In this document: positions 1 to 12,897 of the stretch, in pieces
How the letters are laid out: the number at the start of each line of letters is the position of its first letter
How positions within the stretch are numbered: the first letter of the stretch is position 1
Source of the DNA: Entophlyctis helioformis
Taxonomy: Eukaryota; Chytridiomycota; Chytridiomycetes; Chytridiales; Chytriomycetaceae
Direction: 5' to 3'
DNA: 64,000 nucleotides
NCBI GenBank assembly: GCA_025526915.1
Contig: JAHLKH010000067.1
Span: 59,202-123,201, forward strand
Position numbers and translations under genes: made by a program
Notes under the pieces: model-generated
Seen by the model: only the letters and a program-made list of their open reading frames with translations
Databases searched by the model: none
Told to the model about the DNA's origin: nothing

Positions 1-1525
1 CGGCAATATCTGGTCCGAGCCCGACTTGACATTGACGACCATCGGGGATACCTGCGGCTGCGAACCTGCCTGCTGGCCATTTTTGGGACCTGAAGCGCTG
101 CCGGTGCGCGAAACGGTCGCAGGTGTGTCAGCACCGCTCGGCATCGGTGCGACCGTCGTTGCTGTGAATGCATTTGCAGGCGAGGCAAGCCCATCTGGCC
201 GGCCAGCAGACACAGCCGTCTGGATCTGTCTGCGACGGTTGATGAAATCGCGAAGCTGGAAGTCGGTCATGGCGGTCGTGTCGACACCCTGCAAGATCTC
301 GTCGTCGTCCATGTAGCGCTGAGCCGCAGCCGCGTTTTCAGGCGAGTATCCGCGCACGCCAGCAATGCCGGCGAGTGGGTCGTCGAGATCCACTGCTGCG
401 CTTGTTATCGACGAACGGCCCTGCACCTTTCCAGCATCGTGCGCTTCGTTTCGGTCGTCGCTCGAGGGTTGCTGTTGCTGTTGCTGCTGTTGCTGCTGTT
501 GTTGGGCACGGCGAGCAAATTTGTTGAGTGAGCTCTGGCCCAGATCGGCGGTTGCCATGGCACCGGCAGCAACCGTTTTCTTGCTCTTGTACTTGGCTGG
601 CAGGCCAGGCAAGTCATTCGGGCCAGTCCCGTGCTGTCCTGGCTGGTACTGCGAATCATATGCCGGATCCGCAGAGTAAGCGACAGGAGAGGGAGAAGTC
701 GGAGACGGAAGCGGGATGGCGTTGCCCGCATTTCGCCTCCATTGCCCGACACGGTCGACAAGAGATGGGCCTTGTCGATGATGGTCGCTTTGGCGGATGA
801 TGCCAGGTTGCCGCGGCTTGTTGTTACTGACAAATCGTTCTGAGATGTGGTGCCTTGCGCTGATCGCTGGCTCTGGCTGTCTCTGTGGAGACTGCTGGCG
901 CTTGCACGCGTAGACGGATTGCTGCCGGTATCTGCCAAGTTGCTGTTGGAGATGGAGACACGCTTGGACGGCTGTGACGGTCGACGAACGTCTGCAGCAC
1001 GGGGCATTGCCGACTTTGATGGAGGAACGGCTTCTGGGGCAGTTGGCTGGATAGGGGCATTTCCAGCATCGCCTGATCCTCTGTTGAGCTGCGTGTTTGA
1101 CGCCGTCGGTGTTTTGGACGACTGCTTGGACTCGCTTGGCATCGAATCTGCCTTGTCGACTGCAGCCTTCAGCTTGGCATACTGCTTGTACTTTTTGGCT
1201 GCCAGCAATTGAGAGTATCCCGACAGCGACGGAAGACAGGGGGCGGACACGAGTGTGAGCCACATGCTGCAACAACAAACAAAGAACGCGACGGAACGGC
1301 CACGGCATGCGCGCAACAAACTGGCATGACAACAAGGCGAGGCGAGCAGATGGCAGACACAATGAACGCACCCATGATAGGCACGCCGGCAATGTCTTGC
1401 TTTTCAGGCTTGCGTCCATTGTCCTCGAGAAACTGGTGCTCCCACGCCTTGAGCTCTTTCTTGAGCGTCTTGACCTGGCTTCGCTGCTCATCTGTGACTT
1501 GGGCCACTGGATGGGACCAACACAT
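1..1525 (-). CDS. SLD2/DRC1-like DNA replication regulator (partial)
   Basis: Exon 1 (about 1525-1372) encodes a helix with LKKELKAWE, then NGRKPEKQDI. Splicing at 1371/1199 (ATG G|GTGCG ... GGCAG|CC) joins it to AKKYKQYAKLK. This is the N-terminal signature of the Sld2/DRC1 family, also found at the N terminus of RecQL4, which in yeast binds Dpb11 after CDK phosphorylation to start replication. The rest is Ser/Thr/Pro-rich with a polyQ run near 475-503, and it runs off the left edge. The frame changes near 720-735 without splice signals. The Met at 1525 is the nearest start, but an upstream 5' exon is possible because an acceptor-like CAG lies just inside. No helicase domain is visible in the window. 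Confidence 0.6.
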
Positions 1526-2265
1526 GGACCGAGTCAGTCATTGCCCATGATACGAGCCGTTTGCGAGAGGGCGGGGCTTGGGTACACGGCAGTGGCCGTG
1601 CAGAATGTACTTGCATGCGTCGCTTGACATCATATACAGGCTTGGCGGTCCCTTTGTTTGCGAGTCTTTGAGACGTTTTGCGGGAAGTATGCTGTGACAC
1701 GCCTCACTTGATCTCGACATCAGTTTCTCCGACCAAGGACGTTCAAGTCTGGAACGAGATGAGGTGATGCCGACATTGTCGCTGCGTGTGGCAAAACGCC
1801 TCCTTCCTCCACCACTGACATCACAGCTGAACGGCATAATCGCCATGGGCGGGACCAAATCGCCGCCATGCTTTCCACTCCACAACGCGAGCGCGCGCGA
1901 CACGCGTCTGGCGGCGGTCACGCGCCATCAAGACAACACTCCGCCTGCGCGATTTGATCACGGCGTTGATCAAGACATCGCATCTGGTGCTGGTCCCATG
2001 GCAGATCACAGCCAGAAAATCAGAGCGCGGCTTGAGCCTGATGCGTGCAACAACAAGCACTGCGTGGCATGGATAAAAGCCTATGCCTCGTCCAAGCTTC
2101 CCCCTGCTCTCCTCTACCCCCTCTCGCTGTCTTTGTTGATATCCGGCCCTCTTGCCTCGCACGCCGTGCTCGCTGAACGTCCTTTCGCGTCTCCAAGCCG
2201 CGCACACCCTACAGACCCTCATAGCTGCAAAGATACAGATAGACAGATAGAATACATACGTGAGA

Positions 2266-3935
2266 ATGACCAACAGCACCAAGACCAGTTCTAGCTCTAG
2301 CAAGAGCAAACCAGCCGCCCCTGCTGCCAGCGTGCCAAAAGCCGGCAAGGGGAGCAGCCGAAGTGTCACAAACGGCACCAGCAGCAAACGCCGCAAGTTG
2401 ACCGTCACCATACCCAAAGCAGGGCGTGACAGCCGGCACAGACCAAGCAACCGTGGCACAGCCTTCTGCTGACGTTGCCGCGACCCTTCCCACCCCCGTT
2501 GACCAAGCGTTCTCAGCCCCTTCAGCCTCGACTCTCACCACGGCGTCGTTGGCGTTGCACTCGTCGTCGTCGTCGTCGTCGTCGACCATCGCCACCAACA
2601 CGCCCTTCAACACGTCCACGCTCGCGCCAGCTGTCCACCACCTCGCCGTGCAGGCGAATGCCGCGTCGTACCTCCAGAGCCCCGTCGACTTGCAAACGCC
2701 GGCACTCACGCCCCTCCACACGTCCACGTCGTCCACGCGGTTGCAGCCCACAAGCCCGTCTGCCAGCACACTCACTGGCAGGCCCACCGACTCGCCACCG
2801 TCCGTGCGGCCCGCGTCCATCGCCACCTCGCCCGCAACCGACCACATCATGAGCACAGCCCTCAAGAACCGGTACTTGTGGTTCCTCCATCTGCACCACC
2901 ACCCGGCCGCGCTCGACCATGTCTGCACGCTCGGCATCGCCCGCCACATCACGGCCCTCAATGCACCCCTCAGGTGGCGGTCGCGTGTGCTCAACATTGA
3001 AAAGATGCTCGAGCTGATCCGCAAGGCCGGCGGGCCGAGCCGTGTGCCCAGCTGGCGGTACCTGGCCGAGCGTCTTGGCTTTGACTGCCAGGTCGCCACG
3101 TCCATGGCATGTCGGCTCAAAAAGTTTGTGTATGGTACGTGGCTGTGCATGAGTGAGTCGCCCGTCTTGTGGTGTCTTGCAGCACTGACTCGGGGAAGGT
3201 GATGCAGAACACCATTTCGACGTGTTTTTGGAGACGACGCTTGATACGGATACCGACTGGTCGCGAGTCTACTGCGGCACGGCGCGCGGCTCGTGTGATG
3301 ACGACAAGGCCACCGAGCATGTGCGGCCGTCCTGCAAAGTCTCGGTCACGGCCAATGACGGTGATGACAAAGTGGCGGCTGGTGTTCAAGAAACTTTAAA
3401 GGAAGCCACACAAGGCTCCGGCCATGTACCAATACGTTCACCAACAATGACGACTGCCAATGCCACCACGACCGCTGATATCACCACGAGCGCCGATATC
3501 ACCAACACCAGCACCAGCACCAACATGGATCAGAATAACGCGTGCGCAGACGAGCATGACAACAGCGCCAGCGCCGACCCCGTTTACGAGCCGCAAGCGA
3601 ATCCGTACCACCAGCCAGGCACGCCTCCACCCATCTTCCACCCCTCCATCGCCGTCGCACTGCCCTTCGCTTACCACAGCCAGGCCACGACGCACCCCGC
3701 AATGCCGCCAATATCGCCTGGCACATGGTCACAACTGCATGCTCTGTGGTGGCCGCACCTGCATCACCCGCATCACCCGCATCCGTACTATACCGCCGAT
3801 CAGTTCAGTGCGCTTGCGTCCCAACACCAGATACTGGACCGTAACGGCGGCCGTGTTTGCGCGACGGGCGGCTGGCGAGCACCACATCGCCGCTGCCGTT
3901 TGTGTCGCGATGACGGTCGGGCACACGCGATGTAA
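2266..3935 (+). CDS. ABP2-like DNA-binding domain protein (tentative)
   Basis: The N terminus is Ser/Lys-rich, followed by a Ser/Thr/Pro-rich linker with a TCG repeat. A folded segment at about 2850-3220 reads RYLWFLHLHHHP, then NIEKMLELIRKAGG, then W-RYLAERLGFD and RLKKFVYGDAEHHFDVFLE. An intron (TATG|GTACGT at about 3134 to AAG|GTGATG at about 3200) interrupts this block and restores GDAEHHF. The pattern of a hydrophobic strand, an ELIRK helix, a W..LA..LG helix and a final LKK...FD.FL helix resembles the fungal ARS-binding protein 2 domain, but this is recognition from memory. The C-terminal region (3430-3935) is Thr/Asn then His/Pro-rich. A one-base frame change near 2425 separates the first 50 codons from the rest. 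It is divergent from the SLD2-like gene. Confidence 0.5.
2561..2584. repeat. (TCG)8 coding microsatellite
   Basis: Perfect TCG trinucleotide repeat encoding a serine run in the ABP2-like protein. Confidence 0.9.
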
Positions 3936-4059
3936 ACACGAACCCCGCGGTATGGCTGTGTGCCAATGCCAATGAACAAGGAATGAATGAACCCATGTGA
4001 CGAGCAGGGGGGTTTAATGATGGGAGAGTGGAGGCAACGGCGACAGGCGTCCATGCCAG

Positions 4060-6032
4060 CTACAGCTTCGCCTTGGCGGCCTTGCTGACAAAGTAGTCCG
4101 AGACCACACGCCGCTGCACCTTGCCCGTGGCAGTTTTCGGGATCTCGTCACAATGTGCACAACGCGAGGCACCTTGAACGGCGCGAGTTTCGTGGCAACG
4201 AGCGCGCAGAGCACCTCGCTCGTAACGCTCTTGGCCGATGCGGTCTTTTTGAGGACGACGCAGGCCTCGACCTCCTGGCCGTAGAGGGCGCTCGGGACGC
4301 CAAAGACGACGGCTTCGGCAACGTCGAGGTGCTGCAGGAGTGCCTGGTCGATTTCGACTGGCGAGATCTTTTCGCCGCCGCGATTGATCTGCTCTTTGAT
4401 GCGGCCAACGAGCACGACAAACTTGTGCTCGTCGAGGTAGCCCAGGTCGCCGGTGCGGAACCATGGTGTGCGTTTGGCGTCAAAGTGGAACGACTCGGCC
4501 GTCGCCTTGGGGTTGTTGTGGTATCCTATGCATGACGCGTGCAAGGACATCGGTCAGCGCCAAGAGGTGGCTTTGCCATGGATGGATGGCTGGATGAATG
4601 GTAACAAGGAGAAAGGGAAAGTTACCTGAAAAGACATTGGGGCCGCTGACGCAGACTTCGCCAATGGCCTTGAGAGGCAGGGCCTTGCCACTGTCGTCCA
4701 AGATACGCACGTTGACGCCGCGGCCCTTGCCGACCGAGCCAGGCTTGCGCATGCCGCGAGGCAGATAGTTGGACGTCATCTGATGGGCAGCCTCTGTCAT
4801 GGCGTACGCTTCAATGACAGGTGCACGGAACCGCTTCTCGAGCTCAAGCATGGTGGCAGGGGCACTGTTGGAGATACGCGATGGTCAGACAACGGATGCA
4901 GATCAGGATGCACCTCCACCAAGACGATCGTGTGAAACAGAGGCAACGACAGACTCACAGGCTCGAGCTGCAGCTGCGGATGAACTTGAGAGCGCCGCTG
5001 TGTCCGGGATAGGTTTCGTCGGCCTTGAGAAGCAGCATCTGGTGGATGGTGGGCACGGCCGAGTACCACGTTGCGCCAAGGTCGATAAAGTCGCGCCAGA
5101 AGCGGGTCACGGAGAACTTTGGCGGGACGATGACGGTGCCGCCCGAGCGCAGCGTCGACAGCAGCACGCCAATAAGGCCGTGCACGTGAAAGAGTGGCAT
5201 GACCAGGTACGAGGCGTCGGAAGCCTGCATCTGGTACGTGTCGACGATGTTTGCGGTAGACGCAAGCAGATTGCGGTGCGACAGCGGGACGCCCTTTGGA
5301 CGGCCGGTGGTGCCGCTCGTGTGCAGAAAGAGGGCAATGTCGTCGGCCGAGTAGGCAGGCGGCTTGCTGCTGGCAGCGGGCCGGGCAGCAGCGGCGGCGG
5401 ATTTGTTGTGAGCGTCGAGCAGCGGATCGATCAGACTGCCATCGACAGGCCGTGACGTGACGATGGCCTCGGACTGGATGGCGTGGACCGAGGCGGTGGG
5501 CAGGCGGGACAGGCGGCGCTGGGCGAGCGGCTGGCTGGGCAGGCGGTCGGCTGAGTACTTTGTGACGAGCTCGAGCGAGACCTCGTAGACGGGGATGCCG
5601 ACAAGCTTTGCGGCTTGCGTGACGGTGGCGACGTTTGGGGCACCGCGCAGCACGACGACGACACGGGCTCGACGTCCTTGAGGTAGAAGACGACCTCGTC
5701 GAGGGTGTAGGCCGGGTTGAGCGGGTTGGCGACGGCCCGCTGGGCGACGATGGCAAAGAAGACGGCGACGAACTCGAGGCAGTTTGGGAGCAGGAACGAG
5801 ACGGCGGTGCCCGGCGCGAGGCTGGCGAACGGCGGCTGCGACCGCAGCAGCTGGATGGTCGAGCGCAGCTGCGAGTAGTACAGCTTGTGCGCGGGTGCCG
5901 CGAGGGCATCTTGCGCTCAGATGCCGGTGCCGATGCTGCTGCCGATGGCGATGCTGGTGCCGACGCCGACGGCAGGATGATGGCGGGCGAGAACGAGTCT
6001 GTGAGCAGCTCGATGAGGTTGCCGAAGGCCAT
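4060..6032 (-). CDS. PCS60/AAE3-like peroxisomal acyl-CoA (oxalyl-CoA) synthetase
   Basis: ANL-superfamily adenylate-forming ligase. It has the P-loop-like LHTSGTTGRPKGVPLSH, then YLVMPLFHVHGLIG, EAYAMTEAAHQM, RTGDLGYLDEHKFV, GRIKEQINRGGEKISP and the catalytic-lysine motif EIPKTATGKVQRR. The C terminus is -KAKL, so AKL is a PTS1-type peroxisomal signal, as in yeast Pcs60. Plant AAE3 relatives make oxalyl-CoA. Introns are at 4865-4958 (joins SSSL-APATM) and 4526-4625 (joins NVFSG-YHNN). The start MAFGNLIELL is the first good Met. Three single-base frame changes (about 4145, 5650, 5915) break the ORF. At 5650 adding one C to a CCC run restores EPRVVVVLRG. Either the assembly has base deletions or the gene is decaying. 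The motifs are intact, which favours the former. Confidence 0.75.
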
Positions 6033-6586
6033 GGCGACGGGCTGGGCTGGATGGCGAGATGGGCGGTAAGTTGCCAAGCTGCACGACGCGACGCGATCTC
6101 GCCTGGCAAGACTTGAAGCCGAGTGCTGCTGCTGCTCTGGAGCTGTAAGCCGGGTGCTGCTAGTCGAGTGCTGTAAGTCGATCGCGACTGCCTGCACGTT
6201 GAAGGTGCACGCCAAGGCAGCAGCAGTCACGTGCGGTCACGCCTTGTCACGTGTGGCAGACCGTGCGGATGAATGCAGGTCTGCCGCTGGGCCGCTGGGC
6301 CTTCGGCGGTCGCAGAAGGAAATATTTTGGCGGTGGACAAGCCGTCGCAGGGCAGGCCGTTCAGAGTGCCGGTTTGCACGAGGCCCGCTTTTCTTTCTAG
6401 TCTGCATCCCCTCTGTGGTTCCTGCGGTTGCTGCGGTTCCTGCATTCCCGCTGCTGCGCCAAGCGTGTCCAAGTGTCAGAGCGCCCAAGTGTCCGAGCGT
6501 CTGTCCAAGTGTGTCTGTGCACCAGCCTGGACGCCATTCAAAGCAGCGCCGCTTTCGCCGTCGCCGTCGCCGCTTTCCAACCAAGC
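6033..6586. other. intergenic divergent promoter region
   Basis: About 550 bp between the start codons of the PCS60-like gene (minus) and the coiled-coil gene (plus). Apart from the CACGTG pair it holds GC-rich sequence with no convincing coding signal. Open frames here end or shift before either gene. Confidence 0.5.
6228..6253. promoter_or_regulatory. paired CACGTG boxes
   Basis: CACGTG palindromes at 6228-6233 and 6248-6253, 20 bp start to start, in the intergenic region between the divergent ligase and coiled-coil genes. CACGTG is the bHLH (Cbf1-type) E-box. Function is inferred from position only. Confidence 0.4.
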
Positions 6587-9500
6587 ATGCCGCAACGGCG
6601 CCGGAATTCGAGGCCGGCGACAGCACCAACAGCCGCACACGCCCCGATGCCGGACGAGGACGACAACCTGCCCATTGGCCTGCTGCTGTCGGCTGCCGCT
6701 GCCGCTGCACATTCTCCCACGACCAGCACGACCAGCACCACCACTACAACCACTGCCACTGCCACCATCACAACAACAACAGCAGCGGCGATAGCAGAAG
6801 CACCTGCAATGGGTGCGGGCTCGCCAGTCGCGCCACCTGTCCTCGCCCGTGTGGCTTCGGGTGCGCCAGGGCCTCACACCGCCCGCGACAGCCGCCCGCC
6901 CGCCAAGCAGTCTGCCATGCACCCGCGCGGGCGTCCCCACCAGCCGCAGCCCAGCCGCAGCCACAGCAGGACTGCGAGCGGCTGCTCATTGACGACGAGG
7001 CCGTGTCGCTGGCCGTCGCCGTGCGGCTGCGCGACGCTGCCGGCGAGTACGTGCGGCTCGACGAGCTCGTGTCGCAGCTGCTGCCGTCCGAGTTCCAGGT
7101 GCGCGCCGTCGCCCAAAAGGTCGACCATCTGGCCGCCGAGCTGCGCGGCGCCGAGAACGAGCGCACGTACTTGAACGACAAGCAGTGAGTCGCTCGCCTT
7201 GCGGTGCACTGCACTGTTCTGCACTGCACCGGCTGCACCACCACCGGCCTGGCTGCCATATTCAGCACAGCCCACTAACACAGCCACGGATCGTTGCGTC
7301 GTGTCGTGTCCCGCCTGCAGCAATCGCGACTGGGCCAGCTTGAACAGCACGGTAAGGCTCTGGCTGCGATGCGCTCTCGCCCGTGTGCTCCTCTGCAGCT
7401 ACTCACCCTGTGCACTTGCAGTTTCTGTCCAGAGCCAAAAAGGCAGACATCGCAGACGTGGTTGCCGTGACAAAGACCCGCGAGCAGGCTGTCGTGCACC
7501 GCATCGAGAGGCTCACGCAGGAGCTGCAGTCATGGACTGCCAAGGTGCGTCTGCTCGCTTCCGGCATCTGCCCATGCTGGCCCATACATGCATGCATGCA
7601 CAGAGTGTCCAACTGACTGCCGCCATGGAACCACGAGCAGAAAGCCAAGCTGGAGAGCGACGTTCGCATGCTCATGCACGTCCGCTCTCGCAGAGAAGCC
7701 CTGTTCGAGCGTGTCTTCAACGGCACAGAGATCGACTTTCCTGCAGAGGGCGGCTTGCGGATGCAGGTCAGGCAGCTGGAGACGGTCGTCGCTGCCTATG
7801 CCGACAGCCTGTCAAAGTGGGAGGCCGCGCGGACAGCCATCCAGCGCATCGAGACGGCGCTCACCGAAAAGTGGCACAAGCTGCAGTACCGAAACCGCAA
7901 CTTTGAGACGTCGGACCAAGATTCTGCACAGGTCCTGACGGGTACGTCTCTGCGCCGTCTTGGTGCCGACCCTCTGATCCAGCGCATGCATCTCACAAAC
8001 CTGCTCTGCCTCTTGCAGATTGCCAGGCGTTTCTCGTGAATGCAAAAGCATTGTATCAAGAAGTGTGCGACATCCAGCCGGGCCTTCCTCCTCTGCCTGC
8101 CACGTTCGATTCCAGGGTAACCGGATCCAAGAACACGCTTCTGGGCCAATTCGTCATCCAAGGTTAGTGTCTGAGAGTGCTTTCCTTGGCTATCCTGCCG
8201 CATGCTGACAGCGGTTGAACGGCTGCAGTTCGTCCATTGACAGTGCAGGATTTTGGCCGCGTCGTCTACGATATCCGAGCCGTGCAGGGCCATGTCCATC
8301 AAACCATCAGTGGCGAGCGGCTCTGTCTCAAAGACGCCCAGTCGCAGCTCAAGAGCACCAAGGCACAGCTCATGCGCGAGCGCACGCGCATCCTTCAGTC
8401 GGCCGTCCTTGCTCGCGACAGAGAGCGCGCTCGCCGTGTGGAGATCAGCCAAGAAGTCTCGAATCCTCACCTCTCGGTGCACAACCACGACGACGATCTT
8501 CCCCCGCCATACAGCCCGCCAGGATACCATGCAGCTCTCTCGTTCACACCGCCTCTAGCCGCGTCGCTGCTTCGTCCAGACCACGATGCCTGCCCCGACT
8601 ACTCTGCCGAGTCTGGCGCTATGCTGGACGCGTCCCTCGAGACATCCCGTGAGCAACGGATACGCAGACATACACACGACACTGTTTTGGTGCAAGGCGA
8701 GCACAGCGGCGACGAGCAAGATCAGGGCTCGGCCACCGACGAATTGACTCGCGGAAGGCTGAGGCTTTCGGACCAGGATCACGGCTCGGCGGCATCGTCT
8801 GCCATTGCAACGGCTGCTGTTGTACATACACTTTCTACCCGCACCAGCCGACCCAACAGCCTGCTCAGTCGCACGAGCAGCATTGGCAGCAGGGACACGC
8901 GTCGCAATGGCCGACGGCGCAGGACATGGGTGACTCCCCTCTCGCGTGTTGCTAATCTGGCAGGCTGGGACAGACCTCAGCGCCGCTCGGCAGAAGGTGC
9001 CAATGACAGTGACCATGACAGCATCAGCGTGCACAGCCGGAACAGCCTGTCAAACATCAGCATAGCCGCCAGTAGCAATAGCAGCAGCAGCAGCATCAAC
9101 GTCATGGCCAACCGCAACGCTGACCAGCCACCTCCTTCATCATCCGACCTAATGCAAGACTCTCCTCTGATATCGCGGCAAGCAAGCCAGGCCAGTCTCC
9201 ACCAGCGTCACGCCAGAGTCAACTCTGACAGCATACTTCTTGCGCCAAGGACCGGTCCGGGCAGCACGGGCAACAGCAGCACTCATGCCATCTATAGCAT
9301 CGACCATTCCAGCAGCGTGCCGAGTAGCAGTCATTGCAGCTCCGTTGGCAGTCTGAGCAGCAGCAATGACGATGGCGAGGACGACGATGATGACAACAAT
9401 CCGATTGGTCTGATGCTCGTCCGGCGGAGCCAAACCCACTCTGGTGCTCACGAGCCGCAACGCACGTCGCTGTATCTGTCAGAAATGCGCGACGAGCAAC

Positions 9501-10075
9501 TGCGTCGGCCTTCTTTCCTCATGCCGCGGTCGTTGTCTCAGCCGTACACCACCCTCCCAGCTCACTCCCAGGCATCGTCGTCTGAGTCGGCACTTGCTTC
9601 CTCTTCGTTCTCCTCGTCCTCGTCGCTTTCTCAGGTTGGACCGTCCGAAGCGTGTTCGTCCGCCTTGGACCACGACGGCTCTGCCGACAACAGGCCCGAT
9701 GCCAAGCGGTCAAAGTCGCGTCGCCATCATCTGTCTCCACTGCTGGCCATCAGCGGCATCTCCAAGACACTCAGCGCGCTTGTAACGCCGCCTGGCACGC
9801 CGGGACAGACCTCGCGGCTTGCTGACCTGGGCAAGTCCTTGGACTCTGGCGTGCAGTACTTTCGGTCAGGCAGAGCCGGCACGTCCAAGCGTGATATGGA
9901 CGGTCCTGGATCAGCGTCCGTGTCCGCATCCGCTCCTGGCTCAGCGACAATCCCGATGGATCCTGCTGGCGACTCGATACACCTTTCCACGGATGCTTCT
10001 GAGCGGCAACGACCACCGCCTGCGCCTTCCATACAGTCGTCCCGAGGTGCGAGACCAACTAGCAATATTATGTGA
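6587..10075 (+). CDS. large coiled-coil, Ser-rich protein of unknown function
   Basis: Six exons. Introns are 7185-7320, 7352-7421, 7545-7640, 7942-8018 and 8163-8228, with phases that agree. The N terminus is Ala/Thr-rich (CAC/ACA repeats). From about 6985 a folded region begins with ERLLIDDEAVSLAVAVRLRD, followed by a coiled-coil (HRIERLTQELQSW, KAKLESDVRMLMHVRSRRE, RQLETVVAAYADSL). After 8460 it is a 530-residue Ser/Asp-rich disordered tail with acidic patches. A one-base frame change falls between about 6800 and 6960. AATAAA follows the stop by about 55 nt. No family was recognised; it may be a cytoskeletal or trafficking scaffold, but that is a guess. Splicing and the long unbroken last exon make the gene itself secure. 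Confidence 0.7.
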
Positions 10076-10129
10076 GCCGGAGTGTAAAGCGTATTGTGTC
10101 CACAAGTAGAAGTGCTGCTATCCGACACC

Positions 10130-10135
10130 AATAAA
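10130..10135 (+). terminator. AATAAA polyadenylation signal
   Basis: Canonical hexamer 55 nt after the stop codon of the coiled-coil gene. Confidence 0.5.
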
Positions 10136-10309
10136 TAATCGTCGAGCCGAGATGGACGGCAAAGGGCTGTTGAGCAGATGTGATCGACATCTCGTTGCAT
10201 TTCCACAGGTTCATCAGTGCCATCAAATTCTCCTGCTTTCAGTTCAGGCACAGATGCGCAAGCCAACGCCCGCCAAGGCCAGTACCAGACGTACCAGCAG
10301 CAGTACCAG

Positions 10310-12675
10310 ATGCAGCAGCAGCTGCAGGCGCAGCAGACTATCGACGACCTGCTGATCTCGGACGACGACGACGTGTACAGCGTGCGAGACGGCAGCAGCC
10401 CCTCCAACGTCGGCCCGGCGCCAAGCAGCTGCGCATCGGCTGCCATCAACTACCAAGGCGCACTCGACTCCCGCTACAGCGTCGTGCTGCCCAACGGCAA
10501 GAGCGTTCCCCGCTCCAACACCCCGCCGCCGGCGATGCCCACGCTGCCTGCCCAGTACACGGCCGGCGCCAGCGGCTCCAGTGCCGGCCGCTCTGCTGCG
10601 ACCCGCCTTGGTGCACAGGTCCCGCGGCCATCGTCGCCGTCGCCCATGATTTCGCTGATGCAGTCGCAGTCGCAGTCGCAGTCGCAGCCGAGCGAGGCTG
10701 CCGACGGCGCAGGCTGGACCGCATCGTCGCTTGACCAGACGTACAAGCCGGCGTTTGGCAGCACGAGCCGCCGCGGCCGCCTTGCCAACGCCAACGCCTA
10801 CTCCAACGCCAACTCGTACATCTCGACGGCTGCCGACGATGCAGCCTACTCGTCGTACATGGCGACCCCTGCGCCAATGACGACAACGACGACGACGATG
10901 GGCGGCAGTCTGGGCAGACCTGCGGCCGGTGGCGGCCAGCTCCCTCCGTTCAAGTCGCTGCGCGCGGGCTCTGTGCCCCATACGTCCCACGCCTACGCGA
11001 GATCCAACGGGCCGGCGCCGGCGCTCGGTGGTGCACAGGCCACAGCCACGGCCACGTATGCAGGGTCCCGAGACTCGTTTGCGTCGTCGATTGCGCCGGC
11101 CCCGCAGTTCCCGCAGTACCAGCAGTACCAGCAGCAGAAGCAGACCCAGATGCAGCAGGACAGCCGCCGCCCCAGCCTGCTCGTTGCCGCCAACCCGCGC
11201 CACGACGCCCGCCCGCGACTCCATATCCTGTCCAACGACGACGACAACGACAACGGCAACGGCAGTGGTCACGGGAGCCAAGCGGGCGGAGGCGCTCGCA
11301 GCCACAACGCCACCGCTCCGAATCGCGACAACGGCCGGTTCCGGCCCGACAGCTTCTACAGCGAGTCGTCGAAAGTGTATGGCATGGGCTACGCGGCGCC
11401 GTCGGCCGTCACGGCCAACAATGCTGCGCTCTACTCGTCGCCTGGCGGGCAAGGTTCGTACAGCCCGACCTCGCCGACGGGCGGCTCGTCCAAGCCGGCC
11501 AAGCGCTACTGCGGGTGCCTGAGCCGCGTGGTACTCATCTCGCTCATTGTCGCCGCATCTGTGCTTACGGTCGTGTTTGGCGTGCTGGCGCTGCTGTTTG
11601 TGCCGCGCGGGCTGGCGATCGCTGTGGTAGACGCACCGGCGGCCGGCGCACAGACTGCTGCTGGCTCGTGGACGGTCCTGGCTGGCGGAGCGGCTGTTGC
11701 GTCATCCGAGGCGGGCGGCGTGGCGGCGTCGTCCAATGACACTGCTCGTGTGCTGGCAGGTGCGGGTGCTGGTAACCTTGTGACTGCACGGCTTGCGATG
11801 CGACTGCCTGTGCGGCTCGAGTCGGGCAACTTTATCCCGTGGACGATGGACACGGTTGCGTTTGCGGGCAACCTGCTTGCCAATACGAGCGGGCGAGAGC
11901 CGATTCCGACCGGCCCGCTGTTCAACTGGACAGGCAGTGCAAGCGGCGTGTCTGTTGCTCAGGGATCGAACACCATCGAGCTGGTAAGCCTTGTTTGTGC
12001 CTCGCCTCGTCGCGTTTAGTTTGTTGGACGGCTGGCTGCTGGGACTGACGCGGTGCATGGACAGCCCATCGACCTCAACTGGACGACCGATAAGCCCGTG
12101 CAGCTGAGCGACCCTGTGATTGCGGCGCTCATGGCCTACTGTGCACCGGCCTGCCGACGGCCACCAACGCGACCGCGACGGCCACGGCGACCGCCACAAC
12201 CAGACGCACAACCACGGCCAGAGCAACAGGCTCGGCGACCGACACCGCCACGGCCACGGCCACTTCTACGGCTGTTGCTGCTGCCACAGCATCGCCCACA
12301 CCTACGCAAGGATCGCTCGTCCTCTCGTACACACTCTCCATGAGCAAGGCGTTCATCCTGCCCATCAACGTCGAGACGGTCGTCGCATCGGCAACGCTCC
12401 CGTGCCCGCCCAAGTTTGCCGAGTTTCTCGCCATCGTGCGCGATGCTGCCGCGCGCGGACCCGCTCCTTCGACGAGCACTTCTGCCACAGCACCGGCTGC
12501 CACCACAACTGCAGCCAGACCTGCTCCTGACGTCAATGACGCGGTGCCTTCTGTTGTGCCGCCGCGGCCGGCTCCCTCGCCATCACCGTCGCCTGCTCGG
12601 CCTCCTGTCGCGCGACCGTCGCCGTCTGCGCTTCCTGCTTCGCCTGCCCCTGCTGCTCCTGCCGGCGGTAACTAG
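10310..12675 (+). CDS. single-pass membrane protein with LEA2-like extracytoplasmic region
   Basis: The first 400 residues are low-complexity Gln/Ser/Ala. A basic, Cys-containing stretch (AKRYCGCLSR) precedes one transmembrane helix, VVLISLIVAASVLTVVFGVL, at about 11530-11590. The region after it has the LEA2/NDR1-like strand pattern: ARLAMRLPVRLESGNFIPW, N-glycosylation sites (ANTSG, NWTGS), and then after an intron (11994-12064) PIDLNWTTDKPVQLSD and SLVLSYTLSMSKAFILPIN. The C terminus is a Pro/Ser/Ala tail. In fungi, LEA2-type domains occur in vacuolar proteins such as Tag1; this link is tentative. A one-base deletion near 12140 is needed to keep the frame. The frame is open upstream to about 10209, where TTCCACAG could be an acceptor, so a 5' exon before the first in-frame ATG is possible. 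Confidence 0.65.
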
Positions 12676-12897
12676 GCTGTGTCTCGCTGGAGCGGCTTTA
12701 CCATTTTGTGCTCCTATTCCGTCACTTGCATCTCTCTCTCTCTCTCCACATCACTCTTTTTCTTACAGCGTACAATACATTGACCGTTTGCATGCATTCA
12801 TCGAGTTGTATCTCTCTGAGTGTGAGCCATACACGACGCACTCGTTGTAAACACCTGTACACTGGCGACTGTATTCAAACATGAGCAGGCCAAAAAG

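Noticed and set aside
10244..11452. 402-residue minus-strand ORF
   Set aside because: Arg/Val-rich shadow of the membrane-protein gene, with no start context or motif.
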